A DNA stretch of 38,673 nt from Treponema sp. (GTDB lineage: Bacteria; Spirochaetota; Spirochaetia; Treponematales; Treponemataceae). The DNA is taken from the NCBI GenBank assembly GCA_024699235.1, contig JAILPY010000004.1, positions 1-38,673 on the forward strand. Direction: 5' to 3'. Positions 17,319 through 25,681 of this stretch are shown piece by piece. The position numbers and the translations under genes were made by a program. Within the stretch, counting starts at the first letter, position 1; every line of letters starts with the position of its first letter. The notes below the pieces were generated by a model. That model was not told where the DNA came from. It made no database searches and saw only the letters and a program-made list of their open reading frames with translations.

Positions 17319-17359
17319 TCATAGAAACTTAAAATAATTCTTTTTATGGAGAATATGAT

Positions 17360-18355
17360 ATGAAGAAACTACTATGCACAATTATGGCTTTAACAGCTAT
17401 CGCTTCTATGACAATATCTGCAAAAGCAGGCAAAAAGCAGAAAAAACTAAAGATTGGAATTGCAAAGATTGTACAGCACCCTGCCTTGGATCAGATAGAA
17501 AAAGGTATCCAGGACAGGCTTAATGAACTTGGAATCGAAGCTGAATTCAACCTTCAGAATGCAAACGGAGACGTAAGCACGGCTGCACAGATTGCATCTC
17601 TCTATAAAACTCAGAAAGTTGATGTTGCAGTAGGCATAGCTACGCCAGTTGCAGTTGCACTTGCAAATACAATAAAGAACAAGCCTGTTGTATTCTCCTG
17701 CATTACAGACCCTGTTGGAGCAGGCCTTGTAAACGACATAAACCATGGTTACAGAAACATCACAGGCCTGAGCGATGCAGTTCCTACAGTTGAAGATATA
17801 AAGCTGTTCAAGGAACTTACAGGAATTAAAACTTTAGGCTATATCTACACAAGTGATGAAGCAAATTCTATCAGTTCACTTGAACAAGTAAAGGAAGGAT
17901 GTGAAAAGGCCGGCCTCAAGCTTGTTACGCAAAGCATTACAAAGTCTGACGAAGTAAAGGTAGCAGCAGAATCTATAGTAAATAGAGTTGATGGAATTTA
18001 TCTGACAACAGACAATACTGTATTCAGTGCTTTGCCAGCACTTATTGCTGTATTTAACAAGGCAAAAAAGCCAATTTATTCTGCAGACGTAACTGGTGCA
18101 ATGACTGGCGGAATTGCAATTGCGAGTGGATTCAACTACTACAAGGCTGGACTTGCAACAGGAGACATTATAAAAGAAATAGTTATAGACGGCAAAAAGC
18201 CTTCTCAGATTCCTGTAAGATTCATGACAAAGCCAAGTGACAAAGACATTCTTCTGGACCTTGATGCATTAAAAGACTGTGGCATTACAATTCCTGAATC
18301 ATATCTGAATCAGGCTAACATGATTTTTGAAAACGGTCATTTGACAAATAAGTAG
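17360..18355 (+). CDS. ABC importer substrate-binding protein (TrpX/ABC_sub_bind family)
   Basis: A 331-residue exported binding protein of the ABC_sub_bind type, close to the TrpX group predicted to bind tryptophan or a related aromatic compound. It has a Sec signal peptide with likely cleavage after AKA (about residue 23), then KLKIGIAKIVQHPALDQIEKGI and two periplasmic-binding-protein lobes (GVATP-like VGIATPVAVALAN; FSCITDPVGAGLV). There is no lipobox Cys. GGAG lies before the ATG. Permease and ATPase genes follow, but only after an unrelated small gene. Its neighbour aroDE makes shikimate for aromatic amino acids, which fits an aromatic substrate (inference). Confidence 0.88.
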   Translation: MKKLLCTIMALTAIASMTISAKAGKKQKKLKIGIAKIVQHPALDQIEKGIQDRLNELGIEAEFNLQNANGDVSTAAQIASLYKTQKVDVAVGIATPVAVALANTIKNKPVVFSCITDPVGAGLVNDINHGYRNITGLSDAVPTVEDIKLFKELTGIKTLGYIYTSDEANSISSLEQVKEGCEKAGLKLVTQSITKSDEVKVAAESIVNRVDGIYLTTDNTVFSALPALIAVFNKAKKPIYSADVTGAMTGGIAIASGFNYYKAGLATGDIIKEIVIDGKKPSQIPVRFMTKPSDKDILLDLDALKDCGITIPESYLNQANMIFENGHLTNK

Positions 18356-18368
18356 CGTCTGCTATAAT
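18341..18368 (+). promoter_or_regulatory. Consensus promoter inside the end of the binding-protein gene
   Basis: TTGACA (18341-18346), 16 bp and TATAAT (18363-18368): both boxes match the sigma-70 consensus exactly. The -35 overlaps the last codons of the binding-protein gene. Predicted start is near 18375, giving a 12-nt leader with AGAGG before the ATG at 18387. It should drive strong transcription of the small gene. Confidence 0.85.
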
Positions 18369-18386
18369 ACTTGGCAGAGGTATTTT

Positions 18387-18866
18387 ATGGCAAATAAATT
18401 ATTTACTGCAGCAGATTTAAAAGCTATAGTTGACACGGCAACTTCATCTAAAGACTTGAAAGCCTTGGCAACCTCAAAGGCTTCTGTGCTTTGCGAAAGC
18501 ATACAGAAAGCAACGACCTTGCTTAATGAAGCGAAAGGTGATGTAAATGACCTAAAGGCAAGTGTTTCTTCAGGAAAAGGAGCCGGAAATCTGCTTGGAA
18601 TGCTGGGAAGCATTGCCAGCCTTGCAACTTCTGGCACGCAGGCTGCACAGGCAACTTCTGCAACGTCAAATTTAGTAAATGAAGCAATCAAGGCAATTAC
18701 AAGTTCGCCTCAGTTTGCTTCTATAATGCAGACAGTTCTCAGTGCAATCTTAAAGCAGGGGTTTACTGATTCAGAAGGAAATACACAGCAGTTAAATTCT
18801 TCAGGAAAAGATTCTGTTAATACAATTCTGAATGCAATTGGTTCATTCTTAAAAACAGCAAAATAA
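18387..18866 (+). CDS. Small Ala/Ser/Thr-rich protein of unknown function
   Basis: A 159-residue protein I do not recognise. It lacks a signal peptide and appears mostly helical, with many Ala, Ser, Thr and Leu residues, a single Cys (36), and a small Gly-rich hydrophobic patch (about 65-84, KGAGNLLGMLGSIASLATSG). The C-terminal part has a helix-turn-helix-like layout (AILKQGF, NTILNAIGSFL) but no DNA-binding motif. It is flanked by a perfect-consensus promoter and a strong intrinsic terminator, so it is an independent, probably abundant transcript placed between the binding-protein and permease genes of an ABC importer. It could be a structural or secreted small protein; this is speculation. 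Confidence 0.75.
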   Translation: MANKLFTAADLKAIVDTATSSKDLKALATSKASVLCESIQKATTLLNEAKGDVNDLKASVSSGKGAGNLLGMLGSIASLATSGTQAAQATSATSNLVNEAIKAITSSPQFASIMQTVLSAILKQGFTDSEGNTQQLNSSGKDSVNTILNAIGSFLKTAK

Positions 18867-18870
18867 ATGA

Positions 18871-18902
18871 AAGCTCAGGAGCAATTGCTCCTGAGTTTTT
18901 CA
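18871..18902 (+). terminator. Intrinsic terminator after the small Ala/Ser-rich gene
   Basis: A perfect 22-bp palindrome CTCAGGAGCAA/TTGCTCCTGAG (18874-18895) is followed by TTTTTC. It ends 29 nt before the permease start and should strongly reduce read-through into the rest of the importer operon. Confidence 0.9.
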
Positions 18903-18931
18903 TTTTAATTTCATTCGCATACATTTATTTT

Positions 18932-19822
18932 ATGATTTCAAGTATATTAATAGAAGGTTTTATTTACGGCATTATGGTTCTGGGTGTATTCAGTACATTC
19001 AGAGTCCTTAATTTCTGCGACATGACTGTCGATGGTTCATTCCCTATGGGAGCCTGCGTACTGGCGGCATGCCTTGTACATGGGATTCCAATTCCCCTTG
19101 CACTTGCTTTTGCATTCATAGCAGGCATGGTGGCAGGACTGGTAACAACAGCTATCTATACAAAGCTGCATATTCCTGACTTGCTTGCAGGAATACTTAC
19201 AATGACAATGCTGTATTCCATAAACCTTAGGATTATGTCAAATAAAGCAAACGTTTCTTTTTTACGCATACCTACATTATTTTCTTCGATTATAGATAAA
19301 ATGTATGACATACTCCCTGACATAGATCCAAACTGGGGCATTGCAGCTTTCCTTATAATTTTTGTATTCATACTGAAATTCTTACTGGACTTATTTTTTC
19401 ATACAGACATGGGACTTACAATGGGTGCATTAGGTGCAAACCCTCAGCTTGTCATTTCTCAAGGTGTAAACCCAAACAGTCTCCGTACCATCGGAATATG
19501 CTTCGGAAATGGATTATCAGCTCTCGCAGGTTCATTCGCTGCCATGTACAATGGATTTGCAGATGTTGGAATGGGAACAGGAACAATAGTTAGCGGCCTT
19601 GCTTCTCTTATGCTTGGAGAATTTATACTCCGCTCAAATAAAATCGGCATCCAGACATTACGCGTACTAATCGGTTCCTGCATATACCGAGCCTTAATGA
19701 TTTTGGCAAGAACTTACGGGCATCACATAAACCTTACTCCAAATGATTTAAAACTTGTCACTGGAATTCTTATTATCATCTGCCTGATTATTACAAAATT
19801 CAACATAGGGAAAAAGAAATGA
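18932..19822 (+). CDS. ABC importer permease (TrpY-like)
   Basis: A 296-residue inner-membrane permease of the branched-chain-type (BPD_transp_2) family, with about eight hydrophobic segments, GALGANPQLVISQGVNPNSLR (coupling region, about 170-190) and the paired segments FRVLNFCDMTVDGSFPMGA near the N-terminus. It is typical of TrpY/YufQ-like proteins that pair with ABC_sub_bind receptors. No Shine-Dalgarno is seen. A weak TTTTCA (18897-18902)/TACATT (18920-18925) pair with a 17-bp spacer ends 6 nt before the ATG, so it may be leaderless or rely on terminator read-through. Its end overlaps the ATPase gene by 4 nt (ATGA). Confidence 0.88.
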   Translation: MISSILIEGFIYGIMVLGVFSTFRVLNFCDMTVDGSFPMGACVLAACLVHGIPIPLALAFAFIAGMVAGLVTTAIYTKLHIPDLLAGILTMTMLYSINLRIMSNKANVSFLRIPTLFSSIIDKMYDILPDIDPNWGIAAFLIIFVFILKFLLDLFFHTDMGLTMGALGANPQLVISQGVNPNSLRTIGICFGNGLSALAGSFAAMYNGFADVGMGTGTIVSGLASLMLGEFILRSNKIGIQTLRVLIGSCIYRALMILARTYGHHINLTPNDLKLVTGILIIICLIITKFNIGKKK

Positions 19823-20622
19823 TTACACTTACTGACATAGGCATAACTTTTAATGCACACACTCCTGATGAAAACGAAGCCTTAAAAAGCATAAACCTAA
19901 AGATTAACCGCGGAGACTTTGTTACAGTCATAGGATCAAACGGAGCTGGAAAGTCAACCCTTTACAATGTTATTGCAGGAACATTGCTTCCAACTCACGG
20001 AACTATAGTTTTAGATACAGCCAATAAAAGAATAGACATAACAAAAGACAAAGAATACAAAAGGGCAAAATACATAGGGCGAATTTTTCAAAACCCTCTT
20101 CTTGGAACGGCAGGCAAAATGTCACTTGAAGACAATATGGTCATTGCTTCAAAGAAAGGATTTAAAGGATTAAAAATCAGCCTGAATAATAAAATGAGGG
20201 AGCATTTCAAAGAAGAACTTTCCCGCCTGAACATGGGACTTGAAGACAGGCTGAACGATAACGTAGAACAGTTTTCAGGCGGCCAGCGACAGGCTCTGAC
20301 ACTCCTCATGGCGGTAATGTCTAAGCCGGACCTGCTATTGCTTGATGAGCATACAGCAGCCCTTGATCCAGAAAATGCTGCCCTAGTAATGGAACTGACT
20401 CGAAAATTTGCAGAAGAATATAAGCTGACAGTAATGATGGTAACTCACAATATGCAGCAGGCATTGGATTACGGAAATAGGCTGCTTATGATGGATTCCG
20501 GCGAAATAATATTTGACTTATCAGAAAAAGAAAAGGCCGGACTTTCAATGAATGACATTATTGAAAAATTCAGGAAGATAAAGAATAAGTCATTTACGAC
20601 AGATAAAATATTATTGCATTAA
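19819..20622 (+). CDS. ABC importer ATP-binding protein (TrpZ-like)
   Basis: A 267-residue ATPase with Walker A GSNGAGKST (39-47), Q-loop region around FQNP (90-93), signature FSGGQRQ (152-158), Walker B LLLLDEH (172-178) and H-loop VTHNMQQ. The Walker B region reads DEHTAALD, as is common in this importer subclass. It overlaps the permease by ATGA, so the two are translationally coupled and form the membrane module for the binding protein at 17360. Its stop overlaps by 4 nt the stop of the convergent helicase-associated gene, leaving no room for a terminator. Confidence 0.92.
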   Translation: MITLTDIGITFNAHTPDENEALKSINLKINRGDFVTVIGSNGAGKSTLYNVIAGTLLPTHGTIVLDTANKRIDITKDKEYKRAKYIGRIFQNPLLGTAGKMSLEDNMVIASKKGFKGLKISLNNKMREHFKEELSRLNMGLEDRLNDNVEQFSGGQRQALTLLMAVMSKPDLLLLDEHTAALDPENAALVMELTRKFAEEYKLTVMMVTHNMQQALDYGNRLLMMDSGEIIFDLSEKEKAGLSMNDIIEKFRKIKNKSFTTDKILLH

Positions 20623-22712
20623 TCAAACGAAAGGCTTTTCTTTATTTTTTTGAGGTAAGAAATTTTACCGACAGTCACAATTCTTGAAGACTTATCTTCA
20701 AAGGTTATTTCTACATCAGCATCATTCTCATGCTTTAAAAGCTGAACGGGCATCCCCATAAAAGAATCTTCGTCTTCAAGTCTTATTTCTAAAAGTCCCT
20801 TTGACTGGATTGAGTCTTCAATAAGATGAATTTTCCCCTGATAATTCATGCCCCCTACTTCAATACATTCAAACCTGACGCTGCTACCCCTTAGCTGTTC
20901 AGGATTTACTACAATTCTTCTTTCAATCCTATCAAGAAGGCCTTCCTTTTGTTCCAAAGGAATATCCATCTGCATAACCTGCTTTTTCAGTTCGTCAATA
21001 ATTTTATTCTGCTCTAGCGAAGAAGAAAGCCTATAAGGTGCAGAGGAAATTGAACCTGAGCCATCAAATACTGATACTGAAGATTTTTTTAAAGGCATAA
21101 GCGATAGAATTTCTGAATTATTTTCCGGTTCATTTATTTTGCCAATAAAATCCAAGCTGCTTTTTTCAATGACGTTCAGGCCCTCTTCATCATTTGCAAA
21201 ATTAAGAAGGAATACGCCTTCTGCAATTTCAGCGACAATATATCTGGAAAGCATCCTATCATTGAGAGTCTTCGTAATATTTTCCTTTGAAACTTTTAAT
21301 ACATAACCGTGATATAAAGATGCTGAAGAATATGAGTTATTCCAATCTTCAAGAGAGACTCTTATATTCTGAGGTACAGGATACGATGAATAGGCCTGAA
21401 GCTGCTCTTCAATCAAAGAAGGTGTCATGCCGGCATCAAAAGATTTCATTACAGAACGCTTTGAGATTTCAAATTCCAGCGCAGTATCATAATGCCTGAT
21501 GCTTAAAAATTTTATAAGAGGCAAATACTCATAAAGAGTAAGTCCCGGCAGAACAGTAACGACATAACCTGCATCAATACTCAAAAGATTTTTACCAACA
21601 GTTTCAGACATCTTACGCTTTAGAATAGAATCAGGCACATACAATACCTCAGCAGAATCGCTAGCATAAGAGCGTAAAAGACCAAATTCTACACAGGCAT
21701 CAATCATGCTTTCCATAACAAGTTCTGTCGTCATGTCAGAGGAAGAGCCTTCAGCTCTTGCCATAAGCTGTGCAAAGCGCCCCCCCTTACCAATACTGTC
21801 ATTACTGCTATTTTCTTTGATAAGAAAAGACAAATTTATAACGGACTGTCTTTCATATCCTCCATAAGGAACTGCATTTAAAGTATCATACAGCAGCTGT
21901 GCATTTGCATGCATTGTAGTACGTGAAAAATGGCCGCATGAGGATGCACATAAATAGGCATACTGATACATTTCAGGAAGTTCACTGAATGCACTAAGCC
22001 TTTTCCAGTCAACATCTATATTCTTTTCTGCCTGATGAATAAGATTCAAATTACAGAATGCTTTTATTAAAAGTTCAAAAACAGCAATATCAGAATAACC
22101 AAATATGTCTGAAAGCTCAGAAGCATTTCTTTTTTTTATGCTTCCATCAGCCTTGCACAAATCAGAATGCATAAAGATATATGAAATAAAAGATCCAAGA
22201 AAATTAGGATTAAGCTTTGCCTGATCATATTTTCTTTCTATCTTAACAGAAGGAGGAGGTAACAGCAATTCTACAGGAAGAAGAGGCAATAAGGCTTCTT
22301 CAAGAACAGGATTCAGGCGAAGTTCCTTTTTACCGTCTTCGGAATTTGTAAATTCATAAACAAGGAGCCTTTGCATAAGATTTGCAAGGTGTTCTGACAA
22401 TGACAGTTTTGAAAAGCGGCCGCCGAACATGGAACAGCAATAAGACTCAAGCTTATCCTGGGACACATGAGGTATATACCTGACAGCAGCAAGAAGCTTT
22501 AAATCTATATTACATAAAAGGCGGACAAATGAAAGCTGATTTTCTTCTTTACGCAGAAAAGAACTTAATTCTTCTAAAAGGTTCTGCTTATTATATGGAG
22601 TTTTTACTTCTCCTAGATACATCCTGATTATATCAAAAAACTGCAGGTCAGGCATTTTTGTAAAACTTTCACGCCAATCAATAATACGCTGTGCCTTAGG
22701 TGTAATACTCAA
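20619..22712 (-). CDS. Helicase-associated protein paired with XPB
   Basis: A 697-residue protein encoded directly downstream of the XPB helicase. It resembles the bacterial 'helicase-associated domain' proteins (XPB/Ssl2 N-terminal-like, Helicase_C_3), such as the partner next to XPB in mycobacteria. The assignment rests on size, position and a middle region (about 380-520) with YVVTVLPGLTLYEYLPLIKFL and RYIVAEIAEGVFLLNF. No helicase or nuclease motifs are seen. The start is TTG at 22712: it overlaps the XPB stop (TTGA), and GGAGG lies 6 nt upstream, so translation is coupled. The two probably act together in DNA repair or unwinding (inference). Confidence 0.75.
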   Translation of the reverse strand: MSITPKAQRIIDWRESFTKMPDLQFFDIIRMYLGEVKTPYNKQNLLEELSSFLRKEENQLSFVRLLCNIDLKLLAAVRYIPHVSQDKLESYCCSMFGGRFSKLSLSEHLANLMQRLLVYEFTNSEDGKKELRLNPVLEEALLPLLPVELLLPPPSVKIERKYDQAKLNPNFLGSFISYIFMHSDLCKADGSIKKRNASELSDIFGYSDIAVFELLIKAFCNLNLIHQAEKNIDVDWKRLSAFSELPEMYQYAYLCASSCGHFSRTTMHANAQLLYDTLNAVPYGGYERQSVINLSFLIKENSSNDSIGKGGRFAQLMARAEGSSSDMTTELVMESMIDACVEFGLLRSYASDSAEVLYVPDSILKRKMSETVGKNLLSIDAGYVVTVLPGLTLYEYLPLIKFLSIRHYDTALEFEISKRSVMKSFDAGMTPSLIEEQLQAYSSYPVPQNIRVSLEDWNNSYSSASLYHGYVLKVSKENITKTLNDRMLSRYIVAEIAEGVFLLNFANDEEGLNVIEKSSLDFIGKINEPENNSEILSLMPLKKSSVSVFDGSGSISSAPYRLSSSLEQNKIIDELKKQVMQMDIPLEQKEGLLDRIERRIVVNPEQLRGSSVRFECIEVGGMNYQGKIHLIEDSIQSKGLLEIRLEDEDSFMGMPVQLLKHENDADVEITFEDKSSRIVTVGKISYLKKIKKSLSFD

Positions 22713-24499
22713 AAACAGCCTCCTTCAATTGACAAAGGTTCATCTAATTCATTTAAGCTTTCACAGTCTGTATAGCGCAATATTCTATAAGAATACCCCT
22801 GCTCAGCAAGGAACTTCTGACGGTTTGCTCCAAATTCTTCTTCTACAGTATTTCTTGTTATCAAAGTAAAAAAACGAGAAGTTCTATCTTTAGGACGCAA
22901 GATGCGCCCCAGCCTCTGAGCCTCTTCCTGACGGGAACCAAAAGTCCCGCTTACCTGAATTGCCATGCTTGCATCAGGCAAGTCGATTGCAAAATTTGCA
23001 ACCTTACTTACGACAAGGACTTTTATTACCCCATTCCTAAAATCTGAATAAATAGCATCACGGTCTGCATTAGGGGTTTTACCTGTAATTATCGGAACTT
23101 CAAGCAACTTTGAAATTTTTTGCAGCTGATCAATATATTGGCCAATAATCAAAATCTTATCTTCTTTATATTTCTGTACAAGTTCCTGAACTATAGAAAT
23201 CTTTGAAGGATTTTCACTTGCTATGCGATGCTTTGAGCGCATTCCGGCAACAGCATACTCAACATCCTTATCAGGATTCAAATCAACTCTAAGTTCAATG
23301 CACTCAGCAGTTGCTATCCATTTGTTTCGTTCCAGTTCCTTCCATGGAACATCATAACGCTTAGGACCAACTAGAGAAAAAACATTTCCCTCACAACCGT
23401 CTTCACGGACAAGAGTTGCTGTAAGCCCCACCCTTCGGACAGCCTGCAATTCTGCGGCAACACGAAATACAGGAGCGGGAAGCATATGAACTTCATCATA
23501 AATAACAAGTCCCCAGTTACTCTTTCTGAATAAAGAAAAATGAGGGTAAGGACTTGTCTTATCGGGTCTCCATGTTAAAATCTGATAAGTAGCAACAGTC
23601 ACTGGCTTTATAGTTTTTTCTTCACCCGTATATTCCGCAATTTGATCTTCAGTCAGCTCTGTCTTATCAAGCAGTTCATCCATCCATTGATGGACAGCAG
23701 ATATATTTGTAGTGACTATAAGCGTATTTGTTTTTAGCATAGACATAATAAGCATGCCTACAATTGTTTTTCCAGCGCCGCAAGGCAGGACAATAGTTCC
23801 AAAGCCTGTTCCTGGCCCCCTATCACCGATAAGTGCTTCGGCAGCACCCTTTTGATAATCCCTTATTGTAAATGGATTTCCTGAAGAAGTTGTTTTACGT
23901 AAATTAATTTCAAGAGGCTGCCCGTCAGCCAAAGGAACGTCATCTTTTACAGGCAAGCCAAGCTTTAGCAAATTCTGCTTTACAGTTCCCCTATCCGTAA
24001 GGTTTAGCATAAAGCAGTATTTTTTTTCATTTTCTGAAAGAACAGCCTTGCTGCCTGGGACATCCTTATAAGTGCAATTAATAAGTATTTTCTTTGCAAA
24101 TGGATTGGCATCTATTTCCTTATATATATAAGGCGAAGCAGAAACAAGATATAAATACTCTTCTGCAACTCCATTGCTTTCAATCACTGGACCGGGAACA
24201 AGCCTAAGCTTACCAAACCTACCTGCAGTCTCTTCTATCCATACGCAAACTGCCTGAGGAACATCATATCTTGAATATTCATTAAGGACATCTATTGCTT
24301 TTTTACTTGTAAACCCTGCACTTGCAGCATTCCACAAGGAAAGAGGCGACAGCTGATATGTATGAAGGTGTTCAGGAGAACGAATTAATTCTGCAAATGG
24401 TATAAGACTGTCTGCACACTCCTTGGCACGAGGTGCATGCACATCAAGAAGAAGAGTTCTGTCAGACTGTACAATCAATGGATTATCGCTTTTTGACAT
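22709..24499 (-). CDS. XPB/ERCC3-type DNA helicase
   Basis: A 596-residue superfamily 2 helicase of the XPB (Rad25/Ssl2) group, 3'-5' DNA helicases of nucleotide excision repair in eukaryotes and also found in spirochaetes and actinobacteria. An N-terminal XPB-like domain (about 1-110) precedes the first RecA domain with Walker A PCGAGKT (239-245), DEVH (335-338) and GLTATLVREDG (358-368, the RED motif of XPB). The second domain contains the QRLGRILRP motif VI. No C-terminal nuclease is attached. The ATG is 8 nt after an extended -10 TATAAT, with no Shine-Dalgarno. It is the first gene of a two-gene operon with its partner protein. Confidence 0.92.
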   Translation of the reverse strand: MSKSDNPLIVQSDRTLLLDVHAPRAKECADSLIPFAELIRSPEHLHTYQLSPLSLWNAASAGFTSKKAIDVLNEYSRYDVPQAVCVWIEETAGRFGKLRLVPGPVIESNGVAEEYLYLVSASPYIYKEIDANPFAKKILINCTYKDVPGSKAVLSENEKKYCFMLNLTDRGTVKQNLLKLGLPVKDDVPLADGQPLEINLRKTTSSGNPFTIRDYQKGAAEALIGDRGPGTGFGTIVLPCGAGKTIVGMLIMSMLKTNTLIVTTNISAVHQWMDELLDKTELTEDQIAEYTGEEKTIKPVTVATYQILTWRPDKTSPYPHFSLFRKSNWGLVIYDEVHMLPAPVFRVAAELQAVRRVGLTATLVREDGCEGNVFSLVGPKRYDVPWKELERNKWIATAECIELRVDLNPDKDVEYAVAGMRSKHRIASENPSKISIVQELVQKYKEDKILIIGQYIDQLQKISKLLEVPIITGKTPNADRDAIYSDFRNGVIKVLVVSKVANFAIDLPDASMAIQVSGTFGSRQEEAQRLGRILRPKDRTSRFFTLITRNTVEEEFGANRQKFLAEQGYSYRILRYTDCESLNELDEPLSIEGGCF

Positions 24500-24516
24500 A
24501 GCATATCATTATACCA
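24500..24516 (-). promoter_or_regulatory. Extended -10 promoter of the XPB operon, leaderless type
   Basis: On the minus strand TGG-TATAAT (-10 at 24508-24513) is followed by 8 nt and the ATG at 24499. The -35 region (TGTGCA) is weak, and the TGn element should compensate. The leader would be 0-2 nt. Confidence 0.6.
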
Positions 24517-24614
24517 AATAATTAAAACTATGCACAGTATCAAGGCTTCTGTATCAGGCCGATTGCGCATGAATAAAAACATAGCATTCCGTTTAATTCA
24601 TTACTTAAAATATT

Positions 24615-24644
24615 TTGTACTTGTGAAATATACAAGCGTATAAT
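24615..24644 (+). promoter_or_regulatory. Promoter of the nitroreductase gene with a spacer inverted repeat
   Basis: TTGTAC (24615-24620), 18 bp, TATAAT (24639-24644). Between the boxes lies an inverted repeat CTTGT-7 nt-ACAAG (24620-24636) that could bind a repressor. GAGG follows before the ATG at 24667. Confidence 0.5.
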
Positions 24645-24666
24645 ACAATATAAAAACGAGGTAATT

Positions 24667-25191
24667 ATGGATTTTTTAGATCTTTGTAAAAAACGATATT
24701 CAGTACGCAAGTTTTCAAGCAAGGCTGTAGAAGAAGAAAAAATACAGAAAATTCTTGAAGCAGGAAGAATAGCTCCTACTGCAAAAAATACTCAGCCACA
24801 GAAAATATTCTACTTAAAAAGTGAAGAAGCCCTGGCTAAAGTAAATGCTGCAACCCCTATGGCTTTTCATGCTCCAGTTGTTTTAATGATTTGCTATGAT
24901 ACAACCCAAAGCTATATTCTGGCTGCAGATACTCATTTTAAGAATTATGACAGTGGAGAAGTAGACACAGCCATAGTCACAACAATGATGATGATGCAGG
25001 CTACGGAACTTGGGTTAGGAACCTTATGGGCAAGAGGATTTGACTCACAGAAACTCATAGATGCCTTTAACCTTCCTGAAAACATGCATCCGGTCTGCCT
25101 GCTGGACATTGGATATCCTGCAGATGACTGCGTTCCTTCAGAAAGGCACACTCTCAGGAAATCTCTGTCAGAAAACCTTATAGAACTTTAA
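24667..25191 (+). CDS. Nitroreductase-family FMN enzyme
   Basis: A 174-residue FMN-dependent oxidoreductase of the nitroreductase superfamily. It shows the N-terminal RYSVRKFSSKAV block (FMN phosphate contacts), the RIAPTAKNTQPQ segment (about 34-45), and the conserved GLGTLWARGF region (about 117-126). Length is typical of the small homodimeric type. The natural substrate cannot be told; candidates are quinones, nitro compounds or flavins. It has its own promoter and converges with ohrR, 32 nt apart. Being beside the redox operon suggests a stress role, but this is inference. Confidence 0.88.
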   Translation: MDFLDLCKKRYSVRKFSSKAVEEEKIQKILEAGRIAPTAKNTQPQKIFYLKSEEALAKVNAATPMAFHAPVVLMICYDTTQSYILAADTHFKNYDSGEVDTAIVTTMMMMQATELGLGTLWARGFDSQKLIDAFNLPENMHPVCLLDIGYPADDCVPSERHTLRKSLSENLIEL

Positions 25192-25223
25192 TGCTTTATG
25201 GCATTCTGACAAAAATACTTACA

Positions 25224-25667
25224 TCATTCACATTGGTCAAACTGTCCCATTAGTTTTTCCAATATATTTTTAAGGACTGCGGCATCCTCTTTTTCAAGTG
25301 AAAAGCAGGATGCCATCCTATTCGGAATTGTGCATGCCCGATCCTTCAAGGCTTCTCCCTTTTCAGTTATCCGTACAATAAGGTTTCTTTCATCATCCTT
25401 TGAACGTTCCCGTGATATATATTCCTTGGCTTCCAGTTTTTTCAGCACAGGCGTAAGAGTTCCAGAATCAAGGAAAAGCTTTTTACCCAGTTCCTTTACG
25501 TTCATCTGGTGATATTCCCAGAATACCATCATTGTAATGTATTGAGTATACGTTAAGTCAATTTCATCAAGAAAAGGCTTATAACGCCGTACTATTTCCT
25601 TTGAACATGCATACAATGGAAAGCATAACTGATTTTCAAGACGAAGACTGTCATATTTTCCGGACAT
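25224..25667 (-). CDS. ohrR: OhrR-type organic peroxide sensor (MarR family)
   Basis: A 147-residue MarR-family repressor very close to OhrR. With the start at the ATG 25667, the residues that sense peroxide in Bacillus OhrR fall at the same numbers: Cys15 in LENQLCF, Tyr19, Tyr29 and Tyr40. The winged helix follows (VKELGKKLFLDSGTLTPVLKKLEAKEYI, about 60-87; wing ERSKDDERN). A GTG three codons earlier is possible, but AGGAAG is correctly spaced only for this ATG. It is the last gene of an operon with the thioredoxin reductase and peroxidase, and OhrR-like boxes flank the operon promoter, so it should repress the operon until organic hydroperoxide oxidises Cys15. Confidence 0.9.
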   Translation of the reverse strand: MSGKYDSLRLENQLCFPLYACSKEIVRRYKPFLDEIDLTYTQYITMMVFWEYHQMNVKELGKKLFLDSGTLTPVLKKLEAKEYISRERSKDDERNLIVRITEKGEALKDRACTIPNRMASCFSLEKEDAAVLKNILEKLMGQFDQCE

Positions 25668-25681
25668 TTCATTCACTTCCT

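Noticed and set aside
17242..17322. N-terminal extension of AroDE
   Set aside because: The extra 27 codons run through the promoter region and have no family similarity; the dehydroquinase domain begins at the ATG 17241.
25192..25223. Terminator between nitroreductase and ohrR
   Set aside because: Only a 5-bp stem (AATGC/GCATT) with no T tract, so it is too weak to call.
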